This document shows, in pieces, positions 53,849 to 64,000 of a stretch of DNA of 64,000 nucleotides. The stretch's first letter is position 1; each line of letters opens with the position of its first letter. The notes beneath the pieces were generated by a model, which worked only from the letters and a program-made list of their open reading frames with translations, was not told the DNA's origin and did not search any database. This stretch comes from Amphiura filiformis (Eukaryota; Echinodermata; Ophiuroidea; Amphilepidida; Amphiuridae), in contig NC_092629.1 of assembly GCF_039555335.1 (NCBI RefSeq), positions 6,371,432-6,435,431 on the forward strand, in the 5' to 3' direction. A program made the translations under genes and the position numbers.

Positions 53849-54498
53849 GGGCTATGCCAGTTGAAACCCATACACCCTGTATGGAAGACATGACCTTAAT
53901 CTCTCATATAGGGTGAATTTCAAATGAGGTTACCTGAATTGGTAACTCCATTTGAAAGCTACACCCCTGTGTGTGAGATTAAGATCATGTCTTCCATAGG
54001 GTGCATGGATTTCAACTGGAATAACCCATTTTGAAGCAGACTACACTGAATGGGTGACTCTATTTGAAATCGACACCCCCTGTGTGTGAGATTAAGATCA
54101 TGTCTTCCATAGGGGGCATGGATTTCAACTGGAATAACCCATTTCGGAGCAGATGACATTGAATGGGTGACTCTATTTGAAATCGACACCCCCTGTGCGT
54201 GAGATTAAGATCATGTCTTCCATAGGATGCATGGATTTCAACTGGAATAACTTATTTTGGAGCACACGACACTGAATAGGTGACTCTATTTGAAATCTAC
54301 ACCCCCTGTGTGTGATATTAGTCTTTGTCAAAGACCTCATAATCCTAGAGGCGGCGAGCAGCGAAGCCGAAGGTTCAGTAGAATAATATAGATGGCGCTC
54401 CCACTACGGTGCTCCAGGCAGAGCCTTGTAGAAAGGCTAGCGTGAGATTAAGGTCATGTCTTCCATAGGGGTATGGATTTCACCTGGAATAGCCCATG
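53849..54498. mobile_element. MITE family A, copy 9, internally amplified and interrupted
   Basis: GGGCTATGCCAGTTGAAACC ... CACCTGGAATAGCCCA. The central part is a tandem array of about 115-bp units (GAATGGGTGACTCTATTTGA, TGAGATTAAGATCATGTCTT, CATGGATTTCAACTGGAATA). One unit is split by about 125 bp of foreign sequence at about 54318-54442. Confidence 0.85.
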
Positions 54499-56045
54499 TA
54501 GCTAGTAAGTAGTTTGTATTTATTCAGCAAGTCATCTTGTTATATACTTTTTTTTTGTCATGACAGTTTATATATGGCAAATAAATTTTATGGAATGTGT
54601 GAAACCTTCATTCTCATTATTAGAGTCTCTAATGGTTGTAGTCTTCCCTATCCCCATGTATGCAGACAGAAAAAGTTACAAAATCTGTAACACAAAAACC
54701 TGGTAATGCCAAGTGTTTGTGAAGTCCCGTGCTCAGTGGGGTAGATTTCTATAGGGGCAGCGGTGGGGTTGGAAAAAAAATTTTATATTATCAAAGACAG
54801 CAGTGTCCGAAATAAGGAAAATATATGGAGATAAAAAGATTTTATCGCGTCTGGCGTCATCTGTCAATCAAACTCGAGCACGGTTTGTTTACAAGTGTCG
54901 TGATGATGACTTGCTGAGCGGCGGTATAACCGGGCGCCTTATCATTAATTTTGCACCTTCAAACATGCAAACCATCTCAAAAGTTAGGTCTTTATAGTAG
55001 GAAACTTTCTTTCGCTGAAGGCACCATGTCAACAATGCCTAGAAAAGCTGTTTTTGCCTTGTAAAAGTCACGTAATTTTTCGCCATTTGCTGCTATTCCT
55101 TTTCTCTGATCAACACCAGGTACAGGGGTGTGATTGGTGCTTTAAGAAAAAAAACCCAAGGCAATGAAATTGCGAAGCGGAGCGAGCGGAGCTCTCGCCT
55201 GTTGCGGCCCAGTGGGGGTTATGTGGCACACTTGTGGTCCAACCTTCAAGAAATGAATATGGTTTAGTGCAAAATAAACACTTTTCTCTTATTGGAAGAA
55301 CTTATTGGCAGCAAAAGAAAAACAACAGATCAGAGGTGTAGTTTTCCTTTTTTTATTTCACTTTATCCCGACTTGTCTTTGGGACCCCCTCAGCTATAGA
55401 GGGGCTATGATGTACATAATTTCCAAGTATTCTGTGTTCAAATGTCTTGTGTAACTGCTGTGCAGCCACCACTTTTTCATCAGATGAGAATTACGACCTC
55501 GATTTGGTGTGATGGGAGATGGATAGCTAATAGGGGCACACCCTAGACATACCACTATAAACTTTCACATACTAAATTATATTGCTGTAAACCTTTGACG
55601 AGAACATACCTCTGCGATGTTGACAAAGCGCAACTCACAAGACGAACAACGCATATGGCAAAGACATGCCTTGTTAACATTGTGGAAGTACGCTCTTGTT
55701 AAAGGTTTACATCAATATACTTTAGCTACTGGTATCGTATGGGTATCACTAGGGCAATTATATTAGTGCTTGTAGTTGTCCCACAGAATTTCGAAATAGC
55801 TCAATTTCTTTTTGGAGCAATCTGACGACACTGCATCATCCATCCATGTGGTCTGCATGAGATTGCCTTTTGTGGTGGGGTAAACGACCCCCCACCAAAT
55901 AAGCCTCCGACCACCTCAAATGAAGCCCCCTCCAAATACAAGGTAATGTGCCTTCATATTTTTTTCAAATTCTGAACCCAGCATCTGCACTAATTTGAAA
56001 AGAGCAAAAATATCTATAACAGTGCTTTGATGTAAGCCCTGCAGG
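54499..56045. other. 3' flank of TTC27, no recognised element
   Basis: Contains a short GC-rich AGCGGAGCGAGCGGAGCTCT patch at 55185 and unique sequence. No coding exon recognised between MEMO1 and TTC27. Confidence 0.5.
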
Positions 56046-56300
56046 CCGGGTTGCATGGTCAGATATTTGGTAGTCTTCATCAGCTCAGCCGTTTTAAGCT
56101 ATGAGATCCGATGCCAGGTTGCTAATTGGTCAGATATTTGGTAGTGGACATCAGCTTTGCCCTTTAAGCTGCAAGATTCGATGCCAGGTTGCTAATTGGT
56201 CAGGTATGTGGTAGTGGACATCAGCTCTGCCGATGTCGGGTTGCTAATTGGTCATATATTTGGTAGCGGTCATCAGCTCTGCCCTTTCAGCTGTGAGATC
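56046..56300. repeat. ~70-bp tandem repeat overlapping the TTC27 stop codon
   Basis: Four units, each with GGTTGCTAATTGGTCAGATA, TTTGGTAGTGGACATCAGCT and CTGCCCTTTAAGCTGTGAGA, the third shortened. The last unit includes the final TTC27 codons and stop. A second copy of the QLKGQS-stop reading is present in the unit at 56115-56185. Confidence 0.88.
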
Positions 56301-56398
56301 CTATCTGTAACTGTCTGTAGTATATTCTCCATTTGGCTCAACGGCTCATCAATATCTGACCATGCTGGTGTGAACACTTTCATCTCCTGCTGTTGTTG
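56273..56398 (-). CDS. TTC27: TTC27 terminal exon with stop
   Basis: 126 bp after a TTTTCCAG acceptor. Encodes [20 protein letters not shown], then [21 protein letters not shown] and TGA (56273-56275). Length and helical character fit the C-terminus. The final codons lie inside the last unit of a tandem repeat that continues into the 3' flank. Confidence 0.88.
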   Translation of the reverse strand, partial: QQQQEMKVFTPAWSDIDEPLSQMENILQTVTDRISQLKGQS

Positions 56399-59300
56399 CT
56401 GGAAAATAAAAATAAAATACATTAATACTGTGCGTGCTGGCTATCGGCATCAACATAAAAAAGTCCACCAGTTTTGAGATATTTTCTCAAAATATCAAGA
56501 GCTATCTCAAGAAGCACTGAACCAATACTAAAAAAAAAAAAAAGCACAGTGATTTATAGTGCGCTACGCACAGGCACAACGCCTAGACGTTGATCCACAA
56601 GCCTCAGCACACTTTACAGGTTGTCGCTGATCACTACGGCCCCACAACATTCCATAAACCATTTAACAACCACACAGGGACTGCAGCTTCAAGAGCGCAC
56701 ACCCTAGACTTTCCACATATGACCATCGCAACCAGGACCAGCTCCCCGAGTTTCGTACGGGTTACAACGAGACAATTAGCAGTAAGGTCCTTGTCCAGGG
56801 GAATTACAAGCTAACTCAATTTTTCACGCGAGCATACTATACCACCGCCAGGGTTCGAACCCGCAACCTCTTGCACCATAGTCGAACGCCTTATCGATTG
56901 AGCTAACTTGCCTGCTACTAGGCTTGTTTGTACTCATTTTAATGCACATTTTGTGCTGTTTTCAAATATGGTCATGAAAATGTACAATTCTGAACTTTTA
57001 ATTTAATTTAAATTTTAAACAAGGCGGTTTGCAAAAAACTAGATCCCCCACCCATTGCGGTAGTTAAAGGGTAAAAATGAAGTCAACATTAAGACCACAG
57101 TAAGGGTTGTGATGTCTATAATTTAGCTGATCGCATCATAACCTAATACTAACCTTGCATTTAGTGTAGGTTGATTTCAGCATGAGTTTGGCTGATGATA
57201 AGAGTTGTATTGCCTCGCCTACATTGGTTTTGTTGCTGCTACAGGTAACATACACTACAGAAAGAAAAGAATTTATATTTTGGACACTGAAAAAATTTAT
57301 ATAGGTAGTTATGTCCAACAGAGACCACTTGACATCATTGTTATCAACAAAGCGAGGGACTGGTCTATCGATATGCTTAATGAATTGCTACACTGTTCAA
57401 TGGCTATATGTGAAATGTGGTGGGCGATTTAAAATGCATGTGCCCTGAGCAAACTACGCTGCGTACGCACACTGCAGGGCAAAGAACAATGGAAATTGCC
57501 ATAATTTGTGCGCATACTGCCGGGCAATGACGTTACATGTCAAGTGGTCTATAAAGTGGAACATGATCTACCTGGATCTTACAAAAATGGGGAAAAGGTC
57601 ACGTTGCCAACTTAATGCTCTGTGTGCGCGCTACCCATAAGCTTCAACATAAAATTCAAAGTTTTGAAATATTTTGTCAAAATATCAAGAGCTATCTTAA
57701 AACCCCTGAGCCAATAATAGGCTTGTTTGTACTCATTTTAATACATTTTCATGCTGATTCCAAATATGGTCATGAAAATTGACAATTCTGAAATTTTTTA
57801 ATTTTTTAATTTTTTAAAAACTTGTCGTCTGCAGTCGACATCAGCGTGTAAATGGTAGAACATACATTAGATGCCAGATATCAATTACAGGCATGAAAAC
57901 TGGTCTTGACAAAAAACACTGAAAACCATGTTTTTTTCCCACCATTTTCTGTGAATTTGATTCAGAAATAGGCTGAAAAACAGTGAAAACAATATTAAAA
58001 AAAACCACTGAAATCAGCTAAAGTGCTAAAAATGTTCATGCTTGCAATTAGAGAAAGATCAAACATGACTTTGAACTATTTTTGAATGCAGTATGAGTTA
58101 TTACCCCCTTTTTCAACAAAACCCAAGGAAATATAGGACCAATTTTTGAAAGCAGTTGAATGAACAGAAATATAGCATTCATATTGAATTAATAGAGCCA
58201 ACCATGATCACTAGTGATACCTGTGTGCAAAGCTAGTTCTAACAGTAACACTTTTGCTCATTAGGTTAAACTTCTTAACAAATCAGTTCTATATCTCAGA
58301 GATGCCACTTGGTGTTATCAAAATTTCCTGAAAAACATGGAAAAATCCTGAAAATGCAGTTTTCAGTATTCAGAAGGGTAAAGCAAACATTTCCTGAAAT
58401 TGATAAAGTTTCTCTAACATTTCCTGAAATCAGGAAACTTCCTGAAAAGTGGCATCTCTGATATCTTGGGTAGATTATTCATCCAGTAGTTCAAAACATT
58501 ATTTTGTAAGTTAAATCTAATACGGGAACTAAAATTTGCAACTCAACTTGCCATGTTGCATCCGAAACCATCGCACATCACACCATCATCAATCAGATGC
58601 CTGGTGAAATCCAATGGTTTCGGATCAAACGGAGCAAAGTGAGTTGCAAATTTTAGTTACAGTAGTAAATTTAATTCACAAAATAATAAAATCAGTCCCC
58701 ATGACCATGGGGTGGATGGATTTTAAATAGAACAGTCCATTTCATAAATAGACGAATGCCTACCTTGTGCCAGTTGAATTGATTGTTCCATTACAGCCTT
58801 GCAGGTAGCAACATCTTTGATCCAATCAGGTGACTGAACTTTGAGTCTGTGTGCTTTTTGAAGACATTGTAAGGCCTGAAATAGGACAAAATAGAGTGTG
58901 AAGAAGGACAGATTATAGGGGCACTATGAATTCACCTACAGTCAGAATTCCAATTGAATGAACGCAGCTTTCAACAACTGTACTCAATCCAACCGTGATC
59001 GTATATCGCATATTTCAAACTACAACACAATGCACGACCTTGGATACAATACTAACCAATCACGAGAACGTTGCCATGGTTGGCTTCACTTCCGCGTCAC
59101 TCACGCACAGTCACACACGCTGGCGTACATCGCGCATTGTACGCAAAAAATCATCACGGTATGTCAGGCTGTGTTCATTCAATCAGAATTTCTACTGTAA
59201 TTGAATTCACCGACCTGTCTGTGAAATCATATGCATTAAGAGCATTCAGCGTGAGACTCATGCATTCGGGCACTTTCTCACGTTCTCACACCAAGGTTGT

Positions 59301-62300
59301 AAAATCTCATGCCAAGGTAGTAAAATCTTACGCATCGTCAAAATAAATAGTTGTCCCTACCACCTTCCCACTTTTTAGCACGCCAACTCAAATAACAATG
59401 GGTCAAAAATTAACCACTGTAGTCGGCAAACAATAATTCCATATCGGTTCGACAGTATCTCCACTCCAAACAATTCCAAAAAGTTAACAGCCCTGTTTAG
59501 AATTTGTGAATTTGCAGTGCCCTAAAACTGATACCTGCATGAGATATGATTACTAAATTAGAAAGGCACCACCCCGATCAAAAACTAAGGACAGTGTGTA
59601 ATACTGGGACCTTGTGTAAGAGCTGAACCAAAGATGGACAGTGTAAGAGAAAACTGTGTGTAAGAGCTGTGCATTACACATGGTAATGAGCAGACATGCC
59701 AACTTTGAAATCCAGTTTTTCGTACTCAGTGTCTTTTTTCATCTTTTGACGATATAAATAAAAATGTCTTTTGTCATCTTTTCTGGAAGCTTACAAAGCT
59801 GTAAGTATGTGTTTTTTCATAGGTTATTTAATAACCTTTTAGAAATAAAATGTGTGGGAAGGCTCTATTTTGTTTTGTTTTTATCTCTGATTATAGCCCT
59901 TAGTTTCAACATTGGATTCTTGGTTGTGCATGCTGATTGACAGCTGCAGGGTGGAGCTAATTCTACATCAAAAGTACAAAAATGTGACTCTTGCATATGA
60001 TTATCCATGCTTCAAAATTTGGCACCATCTCTTTAACAGACAGCTCTATGGTCTCTCCTCATTAAATGGCATGTAGAGACCTGACCAGTGTACGTACAAC
60101 TCTTGAAAATTGTTGTCCGCCAAATCAGTATAGGTAGGTTGTAGAGAACACCGTGGGCCTACTTGGGTCTTCACTCCTTCATAAAGTTTATCAGCTTACG
60201 GTTGATCAGGGTTATGTATTTTTACAGACATGGTTATTTTCTTTCATGCCTAAATTTTTGAAGAAATATTTATTTTTCTTTAACTTGACATGGTTTCAAT
60301 ATATTATTTCAAGTCAATGTTACCATACCTTATCATTGGCTTCTAGATCATTAGACTCTCCGACTCCATGGAGCCGAGCATAGAGGCGCCATATTTGGGC
60401 ATTGTTAGTAACTTGAGAAGTCAAATTGCCAAAGAGTTCTGCCAGTTTCTTCTTGTATTCTCTTGCTGAAAAATATAAGTAGAACATATGCAATGAGCAA
60501 TTGTCACTATTTCTGATATTATTTTGGAAAAAAATAACCAATGGTGCCAGTAATTGAGGTCTGCATGATCAGAATGGTGAATTTCAAAACTAGCACAGGT
60601 TCCAGAGCAAAAAATATGAAACGAATTCAATTTCTTGCACCCAAAAACATGACACATTTCGGGACAACTGAAATATTTTATGGGCAAGTAGAATCTATGC
60701 TTAGCTTGTCCCCAGGAAAGTGTGTTTACTTGTCACTTACCAGGAGTCCCATAGACGTCCCTGACATTTTCTGCCTCATTAGAGCTGATCGCTTTAACCA
60801 GAATACCAAGAACTTCTTCATCTACATACTTCTCTTGTAGCTCCATCAGGCGATTGTACGCTTTGATTGCCTCTCCAAATTCACCGATATCTGTACTGGT
60901 CTGTCAACATAAAAATAAAAATAGAATGCTAAGAGGCTAAGAAAACTGAATATATTTTGGCACACCTCAAGTTTGGTAGTAACATCAATACTTTTTTGTG
61001 GTTGAACTGCAAGTGTGCTAACAAAGTACCTTTGTACCATGTGTGTATGTTCTATGCGATTATGGACAAAGTGCAGAATCTCGCCAAGTAAGTCAACATC
61101 GTCTTGGAGCATTATTAAGACGCAGTGTGCCGTTGAACTATATAGTGCAGACTTATCACTGGTTGCGTCTTCGCTAGTGATTATAGGCCTCCATCTTGCA
61201 ATCATCTTGCTCGGTGGTTTGCCGTTCATTGTCCCAAACCTTTATACTTATGTTTATTGTAGTACATAATCACTGTTAGCAATTTGTGGATCAGTCGATA
61301 TAATCCGGCAAAGAATGCATATCAAACATATTATCACCAATTTGTTAGGGTACTGTTGTCAAGTGTTATAATCCGGCTGTGTGAAATGCAGGAGTTGGGC
61401 CGATTAAGGTGATGAACAGGGGACTGAGCATGGGTTTCTTTCGGCAGACAAACATTTTGTTATTGCGATATTATCGGAATAGTATATGTATTTCTCAGCA
61501 TATTTGTATCGTCATGGGTCAGCATCTTGGGTTCTGAGCACGAGTCAGTGAGATTTTGCACTAAATCTGAACTTTACGTGCACAATTTATACTGTGACCA
61601 GTGAAATATGCGTCACTATGTCACTACCCAACTTGAGGTGAACAATGTATAGTTGATCAACAAGAGGTTGGAAATGTAATGTGGTATGCAGCTTTTTTTT
61701 TACTTGAGTCTTAAAATGAGTATTTCAACCGTAATGCAGTTCTACACATATATATCGTGCACCTGATGGAGACCTTCATAGACATGCTGCTGATATAGAA
61801 TTTGATCTCAAATTTTTGTAGTGGTCAGCAACAACCTGTAAAATATGCCAAGCCTTGTGGATCAACGTCTAACAGTCCTAGTCACCGGCACTAGCTTTGA
61901 AGTTCAGCGTATGCTGCGTTGGCTTAGCGTTGTTTCTTGCTTGTACATATGCGCCACTGAATGCATACGTAAAAGTATGTTCACACACCAAGTAACGCTA
62001 GGGTAACATAGAACATGCTGAACTTCAAAGCTAGTGCCGGTGACTGGAGGTAGATATGTAGACTGTAGGCATTGTGCCTGTCTGTGGCGCACTATAAAAT
62101 CACTGTGATTTTTTCTTCTTTTTTTTAAAGTTAAATAATGTCATTTTGGTTCACTTTTTGTGACAGCTTCTTAATTATTCGAAAAACGTGAGGATACTCC
62201 TCACATTTTTAGATGCTCTCACATTGTATGTCTGCTATTGGTTAATATAATTACATTCATACATAGACAAAATATATGATGCTTCTATTCTTGTCAAAGA

Positions 62301-62907
62301 CTTTTGTTTATACACATTCCTTTCTCAAATCCACAGTTCAAATACATTGAGTTCTATTGCAAATTGAAGAGATGTGATGCTGCAGTCACATTATTTATTT
62401 CCAAAGTGGCAAACATGAATTTCATGATTTTGTGACACAGAAATAACTTTTAGCTTCTCTGTGTTGGGACTTTTTTCTTTGATGGAATAAATCAAGATTT
62501 TTGATGAAAATATGAAGAAGAAAAAACGTTTTTGGTTGGAACTTTTGAAACGATCGGTCTGACAAAGACACACAAATAATCTTTCTTTTTATTATTATTT
62601 ATTATTAGTGTACATTCAGCTTAGCAGATATAATATGAGTACTCTTTAGTAGGGCAGGGATTTTTGGGTAATTCTATACCCGGGTACCCTATGTAATTTA
62701 TGGGCGCATGATAATGATGGTTCCCTGGGTTCCAGCATCGCCACGGGACCAAGTTATAGCAGGGTAATTTGTTCAATCCCAATAAATTAGTGCTGTATTT
62801 TTCTGGAATATGGAGTAGTTCCACTCACCAAGAGGAAGTTTTCCCAAATTCTCCAGTTTTCATAATTGCACTTTAGAGCTTCTTGTAATGTCCTGAATGC
62901 TTTCTGT
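56273..62907 (-). CDS. TTC27: TTC27 (tetratricopeptide repeat protein 27), 3' part
   Basis: Six minus-strand exons in transcript order: 62829-62907, 60741-60900, 60329-60465, 58764-58875, 57154-57254 and 56273-56398. All junctions are GT-AG with consistent phases, encoding the last roughly 238 residues. Diagnostic stretches are [60 protein letters not shown] and ALQCLQKAH, which align with the TPR-containing C-terminal half of animal TTC27 (vertebrate protein about 840 residues). The function of TTC27 is poorly defined; depletion studies link it to rRNA processing and U5 snRNP assembly in yeast and human cells. The 5' part lies beyond the right edge. It converges on MEMO1 with about 9.7 kb between. 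In human, both genes lie on 2p22, so some linkage may be ancestral. Confidence 0.93.
56534..56915 (-). mobile_element. tRNA-derived SINE
   Basis: Minus strand begins GCAGGCAAGTTAGCTCAATC with an A-box-like TAGCTCAATCGATAA (56891-56905) and a B-box GGGTTCGAACCC (56851-56862). The tRNA-like head is followed by a body with CTAATTGTCTCGTTGTAACC and TGTGGATCAACGTCTAGGCG, ending AAATCACTGTGC and a T run. The acceptor stem does not close, so it is a SINE head rather than an active tRNA gene. In TTC27 intron territory. Confidence 0.8.
57154..57254 (-). CDS. TTC27: TTC27 exon
   Basis: 101 bp with TTTCTGTAG acceptor and GTTAGT donor. With the split Val codon it encodes [20 protein letters not shown] then [14 protein letters not shown], matching the EAVQMLSS region of vertebrate TTC27. 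Confidence 0.9.
58764..58875 (-). CDS. TTC27: TTC27 exon
   Basis: 112 bp with TATTTCAG acceptor and GTAGGC donor. Encodes [20 protein letters not shown] and [17 protein letters not shown], the last TPR-like helices. Confidence 0.93.
60329..60465 (-). CDS. TTC27: TTC27 exon
   Basis: 137 bp with TTTTTCAG acceptor and GTATGG donor. Encodes [20 protein letters not shown] followed by [20 protein letters not shown]; the VTN...IWRLYA block is the family hallmark. Confidence 0.95.
60741..60900 (-). CDS. TTC27: TTC27 exon
   Basis: 160 bp with TTGACAG acceptor and GTAAGT donor. Encodes [20 protein letters not shown], then [20 protein letters not shown] and [13 protein letters not shown]. The GEFxEAIKAYxRLL TPR signature is typical of the family. 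Confidence 0.94.
61881..62044. mobile_element. 164-bp MITE inserted in a SINE tail
   Basis: Perfect 28-bp TIR starting GTCACCGGCACTAGCTTTGA at both ends. The outside sequences CTTGTGGATCAACGTCTA (left) and TGTGGCGCACTATAAAATCA (right) are fragments of the SINE body seen at 56534. Confidence 0.8.
62829..62907 (-). CDS. TTC27: TTC27 exon (first seen)
   Basis: 79 bp between a CTTTTGATTTCAG acceptor and a GTGAGT donor. Encodes [20 protein letters not shown] then WENFLL, a TPR helix pair strongly conserved in TTC27. Confidence 0.93.
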
Positions 62908-63125
62908 CTGAAATCAAAAGAATCATATAATCCATTATTAGGCTTTCACAGTTCATGGTCCAGTGTGTGTAGTATGAGAATATGATACAATTTTGGCGAT
63001 GCTGAGCAGCAACAAAGTCACGGCATGCCGCTCTGCTTGCAGAAAAGTACAAGCGGCATGATGGAAAAAAAGTCACAGAACAATATTTTTAAAAGCATAT
63101 ATCAGATTGCTATCTTGTATAATAT

Positions 63126-63569
63126 GTGACCCGTTCCGACAAAACCAGGAACAAGTCACATTTTTGACATTTCATGATTTGAATAAAAATGTAAGCACGG
63201 GACTATAAGCTTCAAAATGATACCAACATTATATACATAGCATCAATACTTTTCAAGATATGGATAATTTTGTAAATGATACCTTGATATTTTTGCAAAA
63301 TTGCTAGTCTTAGTAATGTGCTAATTAGTGTCCTGCCTTACACAGGATTGAATAGGGATTATCATAGTTCAATTGTCAATTATTGATTAAATAAATATCT
63401 TTTTCATAAGTACTTTCAAGGATCTGAAAGTCCACTCAGTCCCAAGGTCAAATACCATGAAATTAAGAATTCCCAAATTTGATTTTTATGGGAATGTCAT
63501 CTTTAAAAGCCGATAGCTCAAAAACATGTCTGGCGACTTGTTCCTGGTTTTGTTGGAGCTGGTCACATA
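63126..63569 (-). repeat. Interspersed repeat, family shared with 3440-3905
   Basis: TGTGACCCGTTCCGACAAAA ... TTGTTGGAGCTGGTCACATA. Begins and ends with inverted TGTGACC/GGTCACA words, so it may be a short-TIR element. Reverse complement of the 3.4-kb copy. Confidence 0.75.
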
Positions 63570-64000
63570 ATGTGATGTGATCAAGCAAAAGTCAGATGTC
63601 TGGAATATTGATTTTGAGATAGCCAACGATAGTATTCAACTTCCTTTGTATTTTATTGTTCTGAAATGGCCATGGGGTTTCAGCAAAATAAAGCTCTGAG
63701 AATGGCCCATGTAATGAAATTGAAAACCTGGTTGCTATGCACACGCTTGTGCAAAGGAATAGTTAAAGCCACGATTTCTCGGCGATACGGAAAAATCTGT
63801 GTAAAATGTCTAACTGATGTGTTGTTTTGCAAAATAAAACAAAGAAAAGTGATTATTTAGCAGTAACCAACCATTAAACAATCCATTCTAGCATTAATTC
63901 TAGGCCTACGATGCAAGATTCTGGCCATACTAGGCTACAGTAAAAGGTAAGGCAGAATACACTTTAAAAATATGTTTGTTTTAACTTTTCAGTGCTTTAT

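Noticed and set aside
56840-56915. Functional tRNA gene on the minus strand
   Set aside because: A and B boxes are present but the acceptor stem does not pair and the sequence continues into a SINE body shared with 39500-39795.

Overview
The window is animal genomic DNA: split genes with GT-AG introns, intergenic DNA full of transposon debris, and no operons. Three protein-coding genes are recognisable from their exons: EXOC5/Sec10 (minus strand, window edge to 22256), MEMO1 (plus strand, 23200 to 46580, complete apart from a frame problem at its end) and the 3' part of TTC27 (minus strand, 56273 to 62907, running off the right edge). The many TTAGGCCTA-like words, the foldback-type transposon and the MITE spectrum suggest a marine deuterostome invertebrate (echinoderm or hemichordate). 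That taxon call is inference only.

Layout. 1-22256: EXOC5, with exons at 1295-1359, 2321-2518 and 4101-4346 and a 7-codon first exon at 22236-22256. The first intron is about 17.9 kb and holds several MITEs, a TTTC microsatellite, an 8-kb composite foldback element (8457-16519) with two LINE fragments and a 2-kb DNA transposon between its arms, a nuclear-receptor-motif minisatellite (17555-17970) and a 258-bp triplication. 22257-23199: a short divergent interval that probably serves both EXOC5 and MEMO1 and contains a MITE. 23200-46580: MEMO1 in nine coding exons. Intron 1 carries a 6.1-kb degenerate LTR retrotransposon, itself hit by a MITE. Later introns carry mariner-like foldbacks, pogo-like, TTAA and TACCGTA MITEs, a SINE, a Penelope-like fragment, two ATTT tracts and a 1.24-kb Helitron. 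46581-56272: an intergenic stretch between the convergent MEMO1 and TTC27, dominated by one hairpin-rich MITE family. 56273-62907: six TTC27 exons with a SINE and small MITEs. 62908-64000: TTC27 intron, mostly one interspersed repeat.

The three genes are unrelated housekeeping functions: exocyst tethering, a metal-binding adaptor of the MEMO family, and a TPR protein. Only EXOC5 and MEMO1 could plausibly share a regulatory region. The points most worth a second look are the composite foldback element, the 2-kb element with a reiterated internal motif, the Helitron and LTR insertions whose empty sites can be read from paralogous copies in the same window, and the out-of-frame C-terminus of MEMO1.
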